Below the pieces are notes generated by a model that was not told the DNA's origin, searched no databases, and saw only the letters and a list, made by a program, of their open reading frames with translations. This document shows positions 1-8,418 of a DNA stretch of 34,450 nucleotides, in pieces. Position numbers and translations under genes: made by a program. Each line of letters begins with the position of its first letter. Positions within the stretch are counted from its first letter, which is position 1. The stretch spans positions 1-34,450 of the forward strand of contig NZ_CADCVZ010000033.1 of NCBI RefSeq assembly GCF_902806265.1, in the 5' to 3' direction. The DNA is from an uncultured Sphingomonas sp. (lineage in GTDB: Bacteria > Pseudomonadota > Alphaproteobacteria > Sphingomonadales > Sphingomonadaceae).

Positions 1-2
1 AG

Positions 3-602
3 CCGACTATCGACAACCTGTTCTGCGATTTGATCATCCGTCAGAACGGCGGGGAGCAGGCAGGCCTGATCACCGGCTTCAACGTTGGGCCGGAGAACGT
101 CGCCCAGTTCCGCACAGCCGGCCTGGACGTGAACCTTAGCTACCGCCTCCGCGCTGGCCGGGCGGGCACGTTCACGCTGAACGTCATTGGCAATTACCTG
201 GAGCGGCTTGAATTTATCGGGACCCCTGGGGCGCCGATCACTGACAGCCGGCAAGAAGCCTTCGCTCCCAAGTATACGGTAAACAGCGATCTAACCTGGA
301 AGATCAATCAATTTACCGTCAACTACGGCTTGGGTTACTTCTCCAAAACCATCCGTGGCGGCTTCACAAACCAGGAGGTCGAGAACAATCCGGACATTCT
401 TGGCGAGTACACCTACGCCAAGGCGCGCTGGAAGCACGACATATACGCCAAGGTAGACGTGGGCGAGAATTTCGAATTCTATGGCGGCGTCAACGACGTC
501 TTCAAGCAGAAGCAGGAGATCGGCACCACCAGCTATCCGGTGCCGGCGGTTGGGCGTTTCTTCTTCGCCGGCGCGCGGGTGAGGCTCGGCAGCGGCCGCT
601 AA
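3..602 (+). CDS. TonB-dependent receptor, C-terminal part (partial)
   Basis: The frame is open from the left edge and stops with TAA at 600-602, so only the last 199 codons or so of a much longer gene (usually 800-1000 codons) are present. The protein shows alternating polar/aromatic beta strands, an early cysteine-containing stretch (DNLFCDLIIR), a GLITGF segment, then N-V-A-Q-F-R-T-A-G-L-D-V, which is typical of the last strands of sphingomonad TonB-dependent outer-membrane receptors. It ends in a plug-to-barrel style final strand (VGRFFFAGARVRL), although the last residues are GSGR rather than the usual terminal aromatic. Such receptors bring bulky ligands (siderophores, oligosaccharides, peptides) across the outer membrane using TonB energy. 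The substrate cannot be read from this fragment. Its codon use is less GC-biased than that of the downstream genes. Confidence 0.85.
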   Translation, partial: PTIDNLFCDLIIRQNGGEQAGLITGFNVGPENVAQFRTAGLDVNLSYRLRAGRAGTFTLNVIGNYLERLEFIGTPGAPITDSRQEAFAPKYTVNSDLTWKINQFTVNYGLGYFSKTIRGGFTNQEVENNPDILGEYTYAKARWKHDIYAKVDVGENFEFYGGVNDVFKQKQEIGTTSYPVPAVGRFFFAGARVRLGSGR

Positions 603-697
603 CGACCTGTCCAAGAATTACTGGCAGGGGCTGGGCACGAGCGGGGCCTGTTCTTTTTGGCTTTGCATTACCGGGGCGAGCACTAAGGTCGCCGATC

Positions 698-3070
698 ATG
701 GGGGTGGGCGTAACTGAACTCACCGGCGGTTCTTCCGGCGCGGCGCTTTTGGCGCTCGGCCTCGCCGGGTTGTGGATCGTGCTGGGCGTTGCCCTGTCGG
801 TACTCGCGGCGCGGCGAATGCGGCGGGCCAACGCCCTCCTCGGGGCGGCCCAATCTCTGTCCGCGCTCCTTGCTGCGGGACCTGCGCGTCCCGTACTGGT
901 GCATGCCGACGGCACGATCGAGACCGACAACCGATTGGTGCGCGAGCTTGGCCTGGAGCACGTTCCGGCAAGGATCGAGGACCTTGCTACTGGCGGTCGC
1001 GGGCTGGAGCAGGATGATCTTGCCAGCTTGTCCGATCGGTTGAGCGCAGCGGCATTGTCCGGCGACCGCATCGAGCAATCCGTCGGGATCGCCGGTTCGA
1101 CGCGCGTGCTTGAAGTGCGCGGCGCCCCTGCGCCCCCGCCGGCGCCTGCGGGAACGATGTTGTTGTGGCTCTTCGACACCAGCGGTGCAGAGGCCGACAA
1201 GGCCGCGGTCACCGAGCAGCTCGCGCGAACGGAAACGGCGCTGGGCAACCTGACGCAGCTGATCGAGGCAGCGCCCTTCCCGATGTGGTACCGTGGCCCC
1301 GATCTGGCGTTGCGGCGCGTCAACAGCGCCTTTGTAGCGGCGGTCGAAGGAGGCGATGCGGAGGAGGTGATCGCCAACGGTAGCGAACTGATCGACAGTT
1401 CGGGAACGGAGAGCGCCAAGGCGGGGAGCCGCCGGGCCGTTGACAGCGGCGAGCCTTACTCGCGGACGCAGCCTGCGACGATCGGGGGCGGACGGCGCAT
1501 GCTGCGCATCGTCGACGTGCCGCTGCAATCGGGGGCGGTCGCCGGGTTCGCCATCGATATTCAGGAACTCGAGGACACGCGGTTCGAGCTGGCCCGCCAA
1601 ATCGAGAGCCAGCGTGAGCTGGCCGACCGGATGACTGCTGGCTCGGTCCAATTTGACGCGGACCGGACGCTCTCGTTCTACAACCAGCCGTTCGCCATCA
1701 TGGCGCAGCTCGACCCCGAGTGGCTGAACGAGAAGCCCGAGTTCGATCGGGTGCTCGAGCGCATGCGGGACAATGGACGGCTACCCGAGGCACGCGACTT
1801 CCCGCAATGGAAGGCGGAGCGCCGCGACTGGTTCATCTCGCCCGAGGAGGCCGTGGAGGAGGAATGGATCCTCGCCAACGGCGACCATCTGCGCGTCCTG
1901 GCACAGCCGCTACCGGATGGCGGGCTGCGTTTGATCTTGGAGGATCGCACGGAGCAGGTGCGGCTTTCCAGCGCGCGCGACACGCTGCTGCGGGTCCGAA
2001 CCGCGACCTTCGATAATCTGTTCGAAGGCATTAGCGTGTTCGCGGCGGATGGGCGCCTGTACTTGTGGAACCGCCGCTTCTGCAGCTTCTGGGACCTGGA
2101 CGAGAACTGGCTGGGCGAGCACCCGCGCGTGGACGAGCTGGTGCCGGCGATGGCCCGGCGTCTGGTCAACCCGACCGCTGCGGCGCAGCTGCGCGAACTG
2201 GTGCGGGCAGCGACCACCGAGCGGCGACAGGGCAGCGGGCGCCTGTCGATGGTGGACGGTAGCCATTTCGAATTTGCGGCGGTGCCGCTGCCCGACGGCA
2301 ACGCGCTGTTCACTATGGTCGACGTGACCGACTCCACCCGGATCGAGCATGCCTTACGCGAACGTACCACGGCCTTGGAGGAGGTCGATCGGGTCCGCAC
2401 CGATTTCGTCGCCAACATGTCTTACGAGCTGCGCACCCCGCTTACCTCCATCGGCGGCTTCGCCGAGATGCTGGCGGCGGGCTACGCCGGCAAGCTGGCG
2501 CCCGCTGCGGCGGATTATGTGTCGGCGATCCTGGAGTCGGTTGCGCGCTTGTCCAAGCTCATCGACGACGTGCTCGACCTCACGCAGGGCGAGAAGCGCG
2601 CGGTCACCATTGAGCACGAACGGATCGATCTTGCCGGATTGGTGCGGAGCGTGGCCGAGCGGATGGTGGAGCCGGCGCGCGACAAGCGGCTTCAGCTGCA
2701 GACCAACATCGACCCCAGCACGGGCGTGGTGATCGGCGACGCGCGGCGGCTGCGCGAAAGCCTGGAGCATGTCCTGCGCAATGCGATCGCCTATACCGAC
2801 AAGGGCAGCGTAACCCTGCATTGCCGGGGCGAGGACGGCATTGCTCAGATCCGGGTGATCGACACCGGCGCCGGTATCGCGCGCGAGGACCAGGCGCGGG
2901 TGTTCGACCGCTTCTATCGGGCCGGAGGACGCCGCGGTGAGGCGGCGCTGGGACTGGGCCTGCCGCTCGCGCGTCAGTTCGTCGAAGCGCATGGCGGCAC
3001 GGTGGAACTGCAATCGGACGCAGGGCAGGGCACGACCATCATCTTCACGCTCCCGCGCAAGCCGGCATGA
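698..3070 (+). CDS. divL: DivL-type sensor pseudokinase (tyrosine at the H-box)
   Basis: 790 residues. A membrane segment lies at about residues 13-37, followed by PAS-like domains starting near residues 187, 319 and 442, a HisKA dimerisation region at about 570-635 and a HATPase_c domain at about 680-788 with an N-box near residue 691, a D-T-G-A-G-I box near 721, a D-R-F-Y box and a G-L-G-L box. The H-box reads S-Y-E-L-R-T-P-L: Tyr576 replaces the phosphorylated histidine. This is the signature of DivL (Caulobacter DivL has Tyr550), which binds DivK and controls the CckA-ChpT-CtrA cell-cycle relay. The start is supported by AAGG at 685-688, and the TGA overlaps the tsaE start (ATGA). The following genes match the usual alphaproteobacterial divL neighbourhood. 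That it controls CtrA here is inferred from the family. A conventional kinase is unlikely given the tyrosine. Confidence 0.9.
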   Translation: MGVGVTELTGGSSGAALLALGLAGLWIVLGVALSVLAARRMRRANALLGAAQSLSALLAAGPARPVLVHADGTIETDNRLVRELGLEHVPARIEDLATGGRGLEQDDLASLSDRLSAAALSGDRIEQSVGIAGSTRVLEVRGAPAPPPAPAGTMLLWLFDTSGAEADKAAVTEQLARTETALGNLTQLIEAAPFPMWYRGPDLALRRVNSAFVAAVEGGDAEEVIANGSELIDSSGTESAKAGSRRAVDSGEPYSRTQPATIGGGRRMLRIVDVPLQSGAVAGFAIDIQELEDTRFELARQIESQRELADRMTAGSVQFDADRTLSFYNQPFAIMAQLDPEWLNEKPEFDRVLERMRDNGRLPEARDFPQWKAERRDWFISPEEAVEEEWILANGDHLRVLAQPLPDGGLRLILEDRTEQVRLSSARDTLLRVRTATFDNLFEGISVFAADGRLYLWNRRFCSFWDLDENWLGEHPRVDELVPAMARRLVNPTAAAQLRELVRAATTERRQGSGRLSMVDGSHFEFAAVPLPDGNALFTMVDVTDSTRIEHALRERTTALEEVDRVRTDFVANMSYELRTPLTSIGGFAEMLAAGYAGKLAPAAADYVSAILESVARLSKLIDDVLDLTQGEKRAVTIEHERIDLAGLVRSVAERMVEPARDKRLQLQTNIDPSTGVVIGDARRLRESLEHVLRNAIAYTDKGSVTLHCRGEDGIAQIRVIDTGAGIAREDQARVFDRFYRAGGRRGEAALGLGLPLARQFVEAHGGTVELQSDAGQGTTIIFTLPRKPA

Positions 3071-3507
3071 TCTTGAAGGACGAAGCCGAGACGGAGCGGG
3101 CGGGTCATCAGCTGGCAGCCGTGTTGCGGCCGGGCGATGTGGTGGCGCTCTCCGGGCCGCTTGGGGTTGGCAAGACGGCGCTGGCGCGGGCCATCCTGCG
3201 TGGGGCGGGGCATGCCGGCGAAGTGCCCAGCCCGACCTTTGCGATCGTTCAGCCCTACGACGAGCTGCCGCTGCCGATCTGGCACTGCGACCTGTACCGG
3301 CTGGAGGACGCCTCGGAGCTCGAAGAGCTCGGGTTGGACGAGGTGCTGACGGAGGGCGCGTTGCTGGTGGAATGGCCCGAGCGGGCGGGTGCGGCGGCAT
3401 GGCCACAGGCGCTGCGCTTGTTCCTCCAGTTCGCGCCCGACGGCGCTCGCGGGTTGACAGGGCAAGTCCCCGCGGCATGGAAAGGGCGATGGCCGCTTCC
3501 CCGATGA
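3067..3507 (+). CDS. tsaE: tRNA t6A37 synthesis ATPase TsaE
   Basis: 146 residues, the normal size for TsaE (YjeE), the P-loop ATPase that works with TsaB, TsaD and TsaC to put threonylcarbamoyl on A37 of ANN-decoding tRNAs. The Walker A motif is G-P-L-G-V-G-K-T at residues 30-37. It is followed by the family segment S-P-T-F-A-I-V, by W-H-C-D-L-Y-R-L (the usual hxDLYRL block) and by E-W-P-E-R, all diagnostic of TsaE. The ATG overlaps the divL TGA (ATGA at 3067-3070), pointing to translational coupling. The 3' end overlaps the next gene in the same way. The proline in the P-loop, where aspartate is common, is a minor variation. Confidence 0.93.
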   Translation: MILKDEAETERAGHQLAAVLRPGDVVALSGPLGVGKTALARAILRGAGHAGEVPSPTFAIVQPYDELPLPIWHCDLYRLEDASELEELGLDEVLTEGALLVEWPERAGAAAWPQALRLFLQFAPDGARGLTGQVPAAWKGRWPLPR

Positions 3508-4490
3508 TCCCGCCGGCGCACGCGCCCGAGTTCCTGGCCGCGCACGGCTGGGCCGGAGCGGCGATCGCTCCGCTGGCTGGGGATGCGAGCTTTCGCCGCT
3601 ACTTCCGGGTTCAGGACGGTGAGCGCCGGGCGGTGCTGATGGACGCGCCGCCGCCGCACGAAGATCCGCGGCCGTTCGTCGCGGTGGCCGAATGGCTCGG
3701 CGGGGCGGGCCTGTCCGCGCCGGAGATCCTCGCGCAGGATCTCGAGCGGGGTTTGCTGCTGCTGTCGGACCTGGGCTCGGACCGCCTCCGGGAGACGGTG
3801 GATGCGGCTCCGGAGCGCGAGCGCCAGCTGTACGAATTGGCGACGGACGTGCTGGTGCACCTCCATTCCCGTGCACCGATGCCCGGCCTCCCGCCGCATG
3901 GGCTGGACCAGTGGCTGGAGGAGCTGAGGCTGTTCACCCAGTGGTATTGCCCGACGGTCGGCCTCGGGGTCGATGAGGAGGGCTACCGGGCGGCCTGGGA
4001 GCAAGTGCTCGTGCCCGTCGCCGAAGACGGGCTCGGACCCGTGACCGTGCTGCGCGACTACCATGCCGAGAACATCATGCTGATCGGTGACCGGGGCGGG
4101 GTCGGTCACCTGGGATTGCTGGACTTTCAGGATGCGTTGGCAGGCCATCCAGCCTACGACCTGTGCTCGGTGCTGGAGGACGCCCGTCGCGACGTGTCGC
4201 CGGAAATCGAACGGGCGATGCTCGACCGCTACATGGCCGCAGCGGGCGCTCCGACCGGCTTCGAGCGCGCCTATTGGACGCTCGCGGCCCAGCGCAACAC
4301 CCGCATCCTGGGCGTGTTCACCCGGCTCTGGAAGCGCGACGGCAAACCGCAGTACCGCCAGTTCCAGCCGCGCATGTGGGGCCTGCTGGAGCGCGATCTG
4401 GCGCAGCCCGGACTGGAGCCGGTGCGGAGCTGGTTCGATCGCAATGTGCCCGCCGCTTATCGCTGCGAGCCTTGGGCGGCGGCGGCATGA
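3504..4490 (+). CDS. amgK: AmgK-type aminosugar kinase (anomeric MurNAc/GlcNAc kinase)
   Basis: About 328 residues of the aminoglycoside phosphotransferase fold. The catalytic block R-D-Y-H-A-E-N-I-M-L holds the H-x-x-N motif (His187), and the metal-binding D-F-Q-D lies at 207-210, followed by P-A-Y-D-L-C-S-V-L. The N-terminal G-D-A-S-F-R-R-Y-F-R segment is typical of AmgK. In this family the enzyme phosphorylates the anomeric carbon of N-acetylmuramic acid and N-acetylglucosamine in a peptidoglycan recycling route that bypasses MurA; the adjacent murU supplies the next step, which supports the assignment. The start chosen makes an ATGA overlap with the tsaE stop at 3504-3507, as at the neighbouring junctions. 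ATGs at 3477 and 3489 are in-frame alternatives that would lengthen the overlap. The open frame continues upstream inside divL and tsaE, but that part is not AmgK-like. Confidence 0.88.
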   Translation: MIPPAHAPEFLAAHGWAGAAIAPLAGDASFRRYFRVQDGERRAVLMDAPPPHEDPRPFVAVAEWLGGAGLSAPEILAQDLERGLLLLSDLGSDRLRETVDAAPERERQLYELATDVLVHLHSRAPMPGLPPHGLDQWLEELRLFTQWYCPTVGLGVDEEGYRAAWEQVLVPVAEDGLGPVTVLRDYHAENIMLIGDRGGVGHLGLLDFQDALAGHPAYDLCSVLEDARRDVSPEIERAMLDRYMAAAGAPTGFERAYWTLAAQRNTRILGVFTRLWKRDGKPQYRQFQPRMWGLLERDLAQPGLEPVRSWFDRNVPAAYRCEPWAAAA

Positions 4491-5251
4491 ACGCGACCGT
4501 CTGCCGCACCCTTCGGCTCCGGCCCGAGATTGAAGCGGCCGTTCCGCGCACGGCGATGGTCATGGCCGCCGGCCTCGGCAAGCGCATGCGCCCGCTCACC
4601 GCTACCCGGCCCAAGCCGCTGGTGGAAGTGGCCGGCAAGGCCCTGCTCGACCATGTCCTGGACCGGCTACGAGCGGCGGGGGTGGAGCGGGTCGTCGTCA
4701 ACGTCCACTACCTCGCGGACGCGCTTGAAGCCCATTTGCGATGCCATGCAGCCGATCTGGAGGTCGCCATCTCCGACGAGCGCGAGCTGCTGCTCGAAAC
4801 GGGAGGGGGCCTCAAGCAGGCGCTGCCGCTGATCGATTGCGATCCCTTCCTGGCGGTCAACAGCGACAATTTGTGGGTCGACGGTGCGACCGACACGCTG
4901 AAGCTGCTCGCCTCCCATTGGGATGGCGAGCGGATGGACTGCCTGCTGCTGCTGGTGCCGCAGGCGCGGGCGGGCAACCACCGGGGCCAAGGCGACTTCC
5001 ACATGGACCCGACCGGTCGACTGCGACGCCGGACCAAAGCCAAGGTTGCGCCGTTCGTGTTCACCGGCATCCAGATGGTGGCCAAGCGGATGCTGGACGG
5101 AGCGCCCGACGGGCCGTTCTCCACCAACCTGCTTTGGGATCGCGCCATCGCCGAAAAGCGCTGCTTCGGCGTGGTTCACCCGGGCCTGTGGTTCGATGTC
5201 GGTACCCCGCCGGCCATCCGCGATACCGAGCAGGCGCTCAGCCTTGCCTGA
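4487..5251 (+). CDS. murU: MurU-type MurNAc-1-phosphate uridylyltransferase
   Basis: 254 residues of the nucleotidyltransferase fold. The signature M-A-A-G-L-G-K-R-M-R-P-L-T at about residues 26-38 and R-P-K-P-L-V-E-V bind the nucleotide. E-T-G-G-G-L and V-N-S-D-N (metal-binding aspartate) follow, and P-G-L-W-F-D-V-G-T-P lies near the C-terminus. Next to amgK this indicates MurU, which makes UDP-MurNAc from MurNAc 1-phosphate and UTP in cell-wall recycling. Related sugar-1-phosphate nucleotidyltransferases share the motifs, so the substrate call rests on context. The ATG at 4487 overlaps the amgK TGA (ATGA). It gives about 22 residues before the core; a start at ATG 4556 would remove most of them, but the coupled start is preferred. 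The end overlaps addB by 8 bases. Confidence 0.88.
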   Translation: MNATVCRTLRLRPEIEAAVPRTAMVMAAGLGKRMRPLTATRPKPLVEVAGKALLDHVLDRLRAAGVERVVVNVHYLADALEAHLRCHAADLEVAISDERELLLETGGGLKQALPLIDCDPFLAVNSDNLWVDGATDTLKLLASHWDGERMDCLLLLVPQARAGNHRGQGDFHMDPTGRLRRRTKAKVAPFVFTGIQMVAKRMLDGAPDGPFSTNLLWDRAIAEKRCFGVVHPGLWFDVGTPPAIRDTEQALSLA

Positions 5252-8159
5252 GGCCGTGCGGCCGACGGTCTTCACCATTCCCGCGCACCATAGCTTCGCG
5301 GACGCACTGGCCGTGCGGCTGATCGCGCAGCACGGCCGCGACCCGCTGGCGCTGGCGCGCGGGCGCATTCTGTTGCCCAACAATCGCGCAGTGCGAACGG
5401 TGACCGAGGCGTTCGTCCGTGCGAGCGGTAGCGGACTGCTGCTGCCGCGGCTGATCGCGGTCGGCGATCCGGAGCTCGACGAGCGCATCGGCGAAGCGCT
5501 TGACCCGGCCGGAACCGTGCACCCGGTGCCGCCCGCGGTCGAGCCGCTACAGCGGCTGGTGGCGCTTGCGGGGCTGCTTCGGCGGCAGATGGACGTGACG
5601 GCCGCCGAAAGCTTCCGCCTGGCCGCGGACCTCGCTCGCACGCTGGACGCGCTGCTGGTCGAGGAGATCAAGCCCTCAGGCCTGGCCGAAGCGGTGGCGG
5701 ATGCGCCGGAGCTGGCAATCCATTGGCAGGTCTCGCTCGATCGGCTGGCCGCGCTGCTGCAGGCCTGGCCGGCCGAGCTTGCGCGACTGGGTCGCATCGA
5801 CCTCGCCGAACGCCGCAACCGGCTGCTGCGCGGCATGGCCAGGCGGTGGGCGGAGGCACCGCCTCCCGGCTTCACGATCGCCGCGGGAATCACGACGTCG
5901 GCTCCGGCAGTGGCGGAGCTGCTGGCCCGGGTCGCGCGGCTGCCGCAGGGCGCCGTCATCCTGCCCGCGCTTAATGGCCCCGACCGCATGAACGCGGAGG
6001 AATGGGACGCGCTCGGGCCGGACCCGGACACCGGACGGCGCGACGAGACTCATCCGCAGTTCCACCTCAAGCGGCTGCTCGACCGGATGGGGGTCAACCG
6101 CAAAGAGGTTGAGCCGTGGCGGCGCGGCGGGCGTGCGGCCGCTCCCGCAGTCCGCAGCCGCGCGGTGGCCCACGCCACCAAGAGCGCGCGCTTCACCGAC
6201 CGGTGGGCGGACCTGCCAGCGCCCGAGCGACGCCTGACCGGAGTGCGCTATGCCGAACTCCCCGAGCCCGCGTCGGAAGCCCAGGCGATCGCCATTGCTT
6301 TACGGGAGGCGCTGGAGACCCCGGGGCGGACGGCGGCGCTGGTGACGCCGGACCGGGTCCTGGCGACGCGGGTCTCGGCCTTGCTCGCCCGATGGGACAT
6401 CGCGGTCGATGATTCCGCGGGCAAGCCGCTCAGCCAGACGGCGTTCGGAACCCTGCTGTTGGGCATCGTGGCGGCGGCAGCGGAACGGCTTGCCCCGGCG
6501 GCGACCCTGGCGCTGGTCAAGCATCCGCTGGCAGGCACCGGGCAGGACCGGCAGGTCTGGCTGGAGGCCGGGCGCATGCTCGACCTCGCGCTGCGCGGGC
6601 CGCGGCCGCCGGAGGGGCTGGCCGGGATCGACGCCCATTGCGCTGCCAAGGACCGCGAGCGCGGGACCCGCGGCCGCGGCGACGCCTGGCGGCACGTGCG
6701 GCCATGCCTCGAGAAAGTGGATGGCGCGCTGCTCCGGCCGGTTTCGCTCGAACGCTTCGCCGGGGACCTGCGCGAGATGGTCGGCGACATCGCCGGGAAG
6801 AGCGCGTGGAGCGGGCCGGACGGGCGCGCCGCGGCCGAGCTGCTGAGCCAGCTGGAGACGGGCGAAGGGGCTGCGAACTTCCAGCTGGCGCCGGAGGACG
6901 CCGTTCCGCTGCTCCGCCAGCTGCTCGACGGGCAGGCCGTCCGCCCACCCTACGGCGGCCACCCGCGCATTCAGATCCTCGGCCTGCTCGAAGCCCGGCT
7001 GCAGCATGCCGATCTGGTGGTGCTCGGCGGGATGAACGAGGGCGTCTGGCCGGCATCGTCGCAGCCCGACCCGTGGCTGGCGCCCAAGATCCGTGCGAAC
7101 CTGGGGCTGCCCGGCCTCGACTACCGCGTCGGCCTTGCGTCGCACGATTTCGCCAGCCTGCTCGGCGCGCCTGAGGTGGTGATCACCCGCGCCCGGCGGG
7201 ACAGCCGTTCGCCGACGGTTGCGTCCCGCCTGCTGTTGCGGCTGCAGGCGATGACCGGTGGCCTGGCGCGGGACGTCCGGCTGGAGCGCCTGACCGCTGC
7301 GCTCGACACGCCCGCTGCGCAGCACCCGGTCGATCGCCCCGCGCCCGCGCCGCCGCCAGAGGACCGGCCCAAGCGCATTGCGGTGACCGCGGTCGACCGG
7401 CTCAAGGCGGACCCGTTCGCCTTCTATGCGCAAGCGATGCTGCGCCTCCGCGCGTTGGAGCCGGTCGATGCCGACCACACCGCTGCGTGGAAGGGCAGCG
7501 CGGTGCACAAGGTGCTGGAGGAATGGCTGTCGCAGGACGACTGCGATCCCGACAAGCTGCTCCCGCGCGCCCGCGCCCTGCTGGCGGACGAAGCGATCCA
7601 CCCGATGCTGCGTGCGCTGTGGCAACCGCGGCTGCTGGAGGCGATCGACTGGGTGGCGGAGGAGGTCCGCAAGGATCAGGCCGACGGGCGCAAGCCGCTG
7701 GCGGCGGAAACTAGTGGTGAGGCGGAGATTGCTGGAATTGTGCTACACGGCAAGTCCGACCGGCTTGATCGCTTAGGGGACGGACGGCTGGGGATCGTCG
7801 ACTACAAGACTGGCAAGGCTCCGTCCGCCAAGGCGGTTGATGCGGGTTACGCGCTGCAGCTGGGCCTGCTCGGGCTGGTCGCACGTGCGGGCGGGTTCGG
7901 GAAGATCGCCGGGCTGCCGGGGGCGCACGAATATTGGTCGCTGGCCAAGGACCGCGACCGCTTCGGCAAGCGCAGCCGAATGGACGGCAAGAGCGGGGCC
8001 GACGATTTCCTGGCTTATGCCGAGCGCGAGTTCGCCGCCTTGGCCGAGCGCTACCTGCGCGGCGCCGAGCCGTTCACCGCCAAGCTCCACCCGGCCTATG
8101 CGCCCTACGGCGACTATGATCAGCTTATGCGCCTGGAGGAATGGTACGGGCGCGAGTGA
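5244..8159 (+). CDS. addB: Double-strand break repair protein AddB
   Basis: About 971 residues, usual for alphaproteobacterial AddB, the partner of AddA in the helicase-nuclease that resects double-strand breaks for RecA. The C-terminal PD-(D/E)XK nuclease domain is clear: G-S-A-V-H-K-V-L-E-E-W, then G-K-S-D-R-L-D-R-L and G-I-V-D-Y-K-T-G near residues 850-857, with a glutamine further on (A-L-Q-L-G). The N-terminal part (I-L-L-P-N-N-R-A-V-R) occupies the place of a helicase P-loop but has no GKT, so I see no ATPase site; the ATP-driven motor would be AddA. A TTG start at 5244 overlaps the murU stop and gives the usual L/M-P-E-x-x-R-P N-terminus; GTG 5256 is the alternative. The frame is open further upstream, inside murU, without AddB-like sequence. 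Confidence 0.92.
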   Translation: MPEAVRPTVFTIPAHHSFADALAVRLIAQHGRDPLALARGRILLPNNRAVRTVTEAFVRASGSGLLLPRLIAVGDPELDERIGEALDPAGTVHPVPPAVEPLQRLVALAGLLRRQMDVTAAESFRLAADLARTLDALLVEEIKPSGLAEAVADAPELAIHWQVSLDRLAALLQAWPAELARLGRIDLAERRNRLLRGMARRWAEAPPPGFTIAAGITTSAPAVAELLARVARLPQGAVILPALNGPDRMNAEEWDALGPDPDTGRRDETHPQFHLKRLLDRMGVNRKEVEPWRRGGRAAAPAVRSRAVAHATKSARFTDRWADLPAPERRLTGVRYAELPEPASEAQAIAIALREALETPGRTAALVTPDRVLATRVSALLARWDIAVDDSAGKPLSQTAFGTLLLGIVAAAAERLAPAATLALVKHPLAGTGQDRQVWLEAGRMLDLALRGPRPPEGLAGIDAHCAAKDRERGTRGRGDAWRHVRPCLEKVDGALLRPVSLERFAGDLREMVGDIAGKSAWSGPDGRAAAELLSQLETGEGAANFQLAPEDAVPLLRQLLDGQAVRPPYGGHPRIQILGLLEARLQHADLVVLGGMNEGVWPASSQPDPWLAPKIRANLGLPGLDYRVGLASHDFASLLGAPEVVITRARRDSRSPTVASRLLLRLQAMTGGLARDVRLERLTAALDTPAAQHPVDRPAPAPPPEDRPKRIAVTAVDRLKADPFAFYAQAMLRLRALEPVDADHTAAWKGSAVHKVLEEWLSQDDCDPDKLLPRARALLADEAIHPMLRALWQPRLLEAIDWVAEEVRKDQADGRKPLAAETSGEAEIAGIVLHGKSDRLDRLGDGRLGIVDYKTGKAPSAKAVDAGYALQLGLLGLVARAGGFGKIAGLPGAHEYWSLAKDRDRFGKRSRMDGKSGADDFLAYAEREFAALAERYLRGAEPFTAKLHPAYAPYGDYDQLMRLEEWYGRE

Positions 8160-8348
8160 CTACTTCTTTCTCGGCTTGCCCGAGCGGGCGTAAAGCACTG
8201 CAGCGACGATTGCCGCCGAGCCGATGCCGACGCCCATCCCGGCCTTGAAGTTCCGGCCCTTGGCTTTGTCCTTGGCCTCCGTCGGCTTGGCCTCCGTCGG
8301 CTTGGCTTCCGTCGGCTCGACGTCCGTCGGCTTGTCGTTTTCGCTCAT
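8160..8348 (-). CDS. Small membrane protein with PTEAK repeats (unknown function)
   Basis: 62 residues on the reverse strand, filling the gap between addB and addA exactly: its TAG stop begins at the base after the addB stop. The N-terminal half is charged and contains three consecutive P-T-E-A-K units, with a related V-E-P-T-E-A-K just before. A glycine/alanine-rich hydrophobic stretch (about residues 38-54, G-M-G-V-G-I-G-S-A-A) could form one membrane helix, and it ends in a basic tail (R-S-G-K-P-R-K-K). A GAGGA ribosome-binding site sits 7-8 bases before the ATG, in favour of a real gene. I recognise no family. The layout suggests a tail-anchored or single-pass inner-membrane protein with a flexible repeat arm. 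It is transcribed against addB and divergently from addA. Confidence 0.65.
   Translation of the reverse strand: MSENDKPTDVEPTEAKPTEAKPTEAKDKAKGRNFKAGMGVGIGSAAIVAAVLYARSGKPRKK
8271..8330 (-). repeat. Four tandem 15-bp units inside a small gene
   Basis: On the + strand, CTTGGCCTCCGTCGG occurs twice in a row (8271-8300). A third copy with one change (CTTGGCTTCCGTCGG) follows at 8301-8315, and a degenerate fourth copy at 8316-8330. The unit length is a multiple of three, so copy-number change keeps the frame and adds or removes P-T-E-A-K in the protein. Confidence 0.9.
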
Positions 8349-8418
8349 AGTTGATCCTCGTAACTTCGTGCGGCCATAAACGCATGGCGTCGGACAACGG
8401 AAGCGTTATGGCTCGCGC

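Noticed and set aside
625-659. Possible terminator after the TonB receptor (CAGG...CCTG followed by TTCTTTTT)
   Set aside because: Only four consecutive pairs form before mismatches, so the stem is too weak to claim, though the T-run is suggestive.
2937-3503. Extension of the AmgK frame into divL and tsaE
   Set aside because: Arg/Gly-rich shadow sequence overlapping two well-supported genes.
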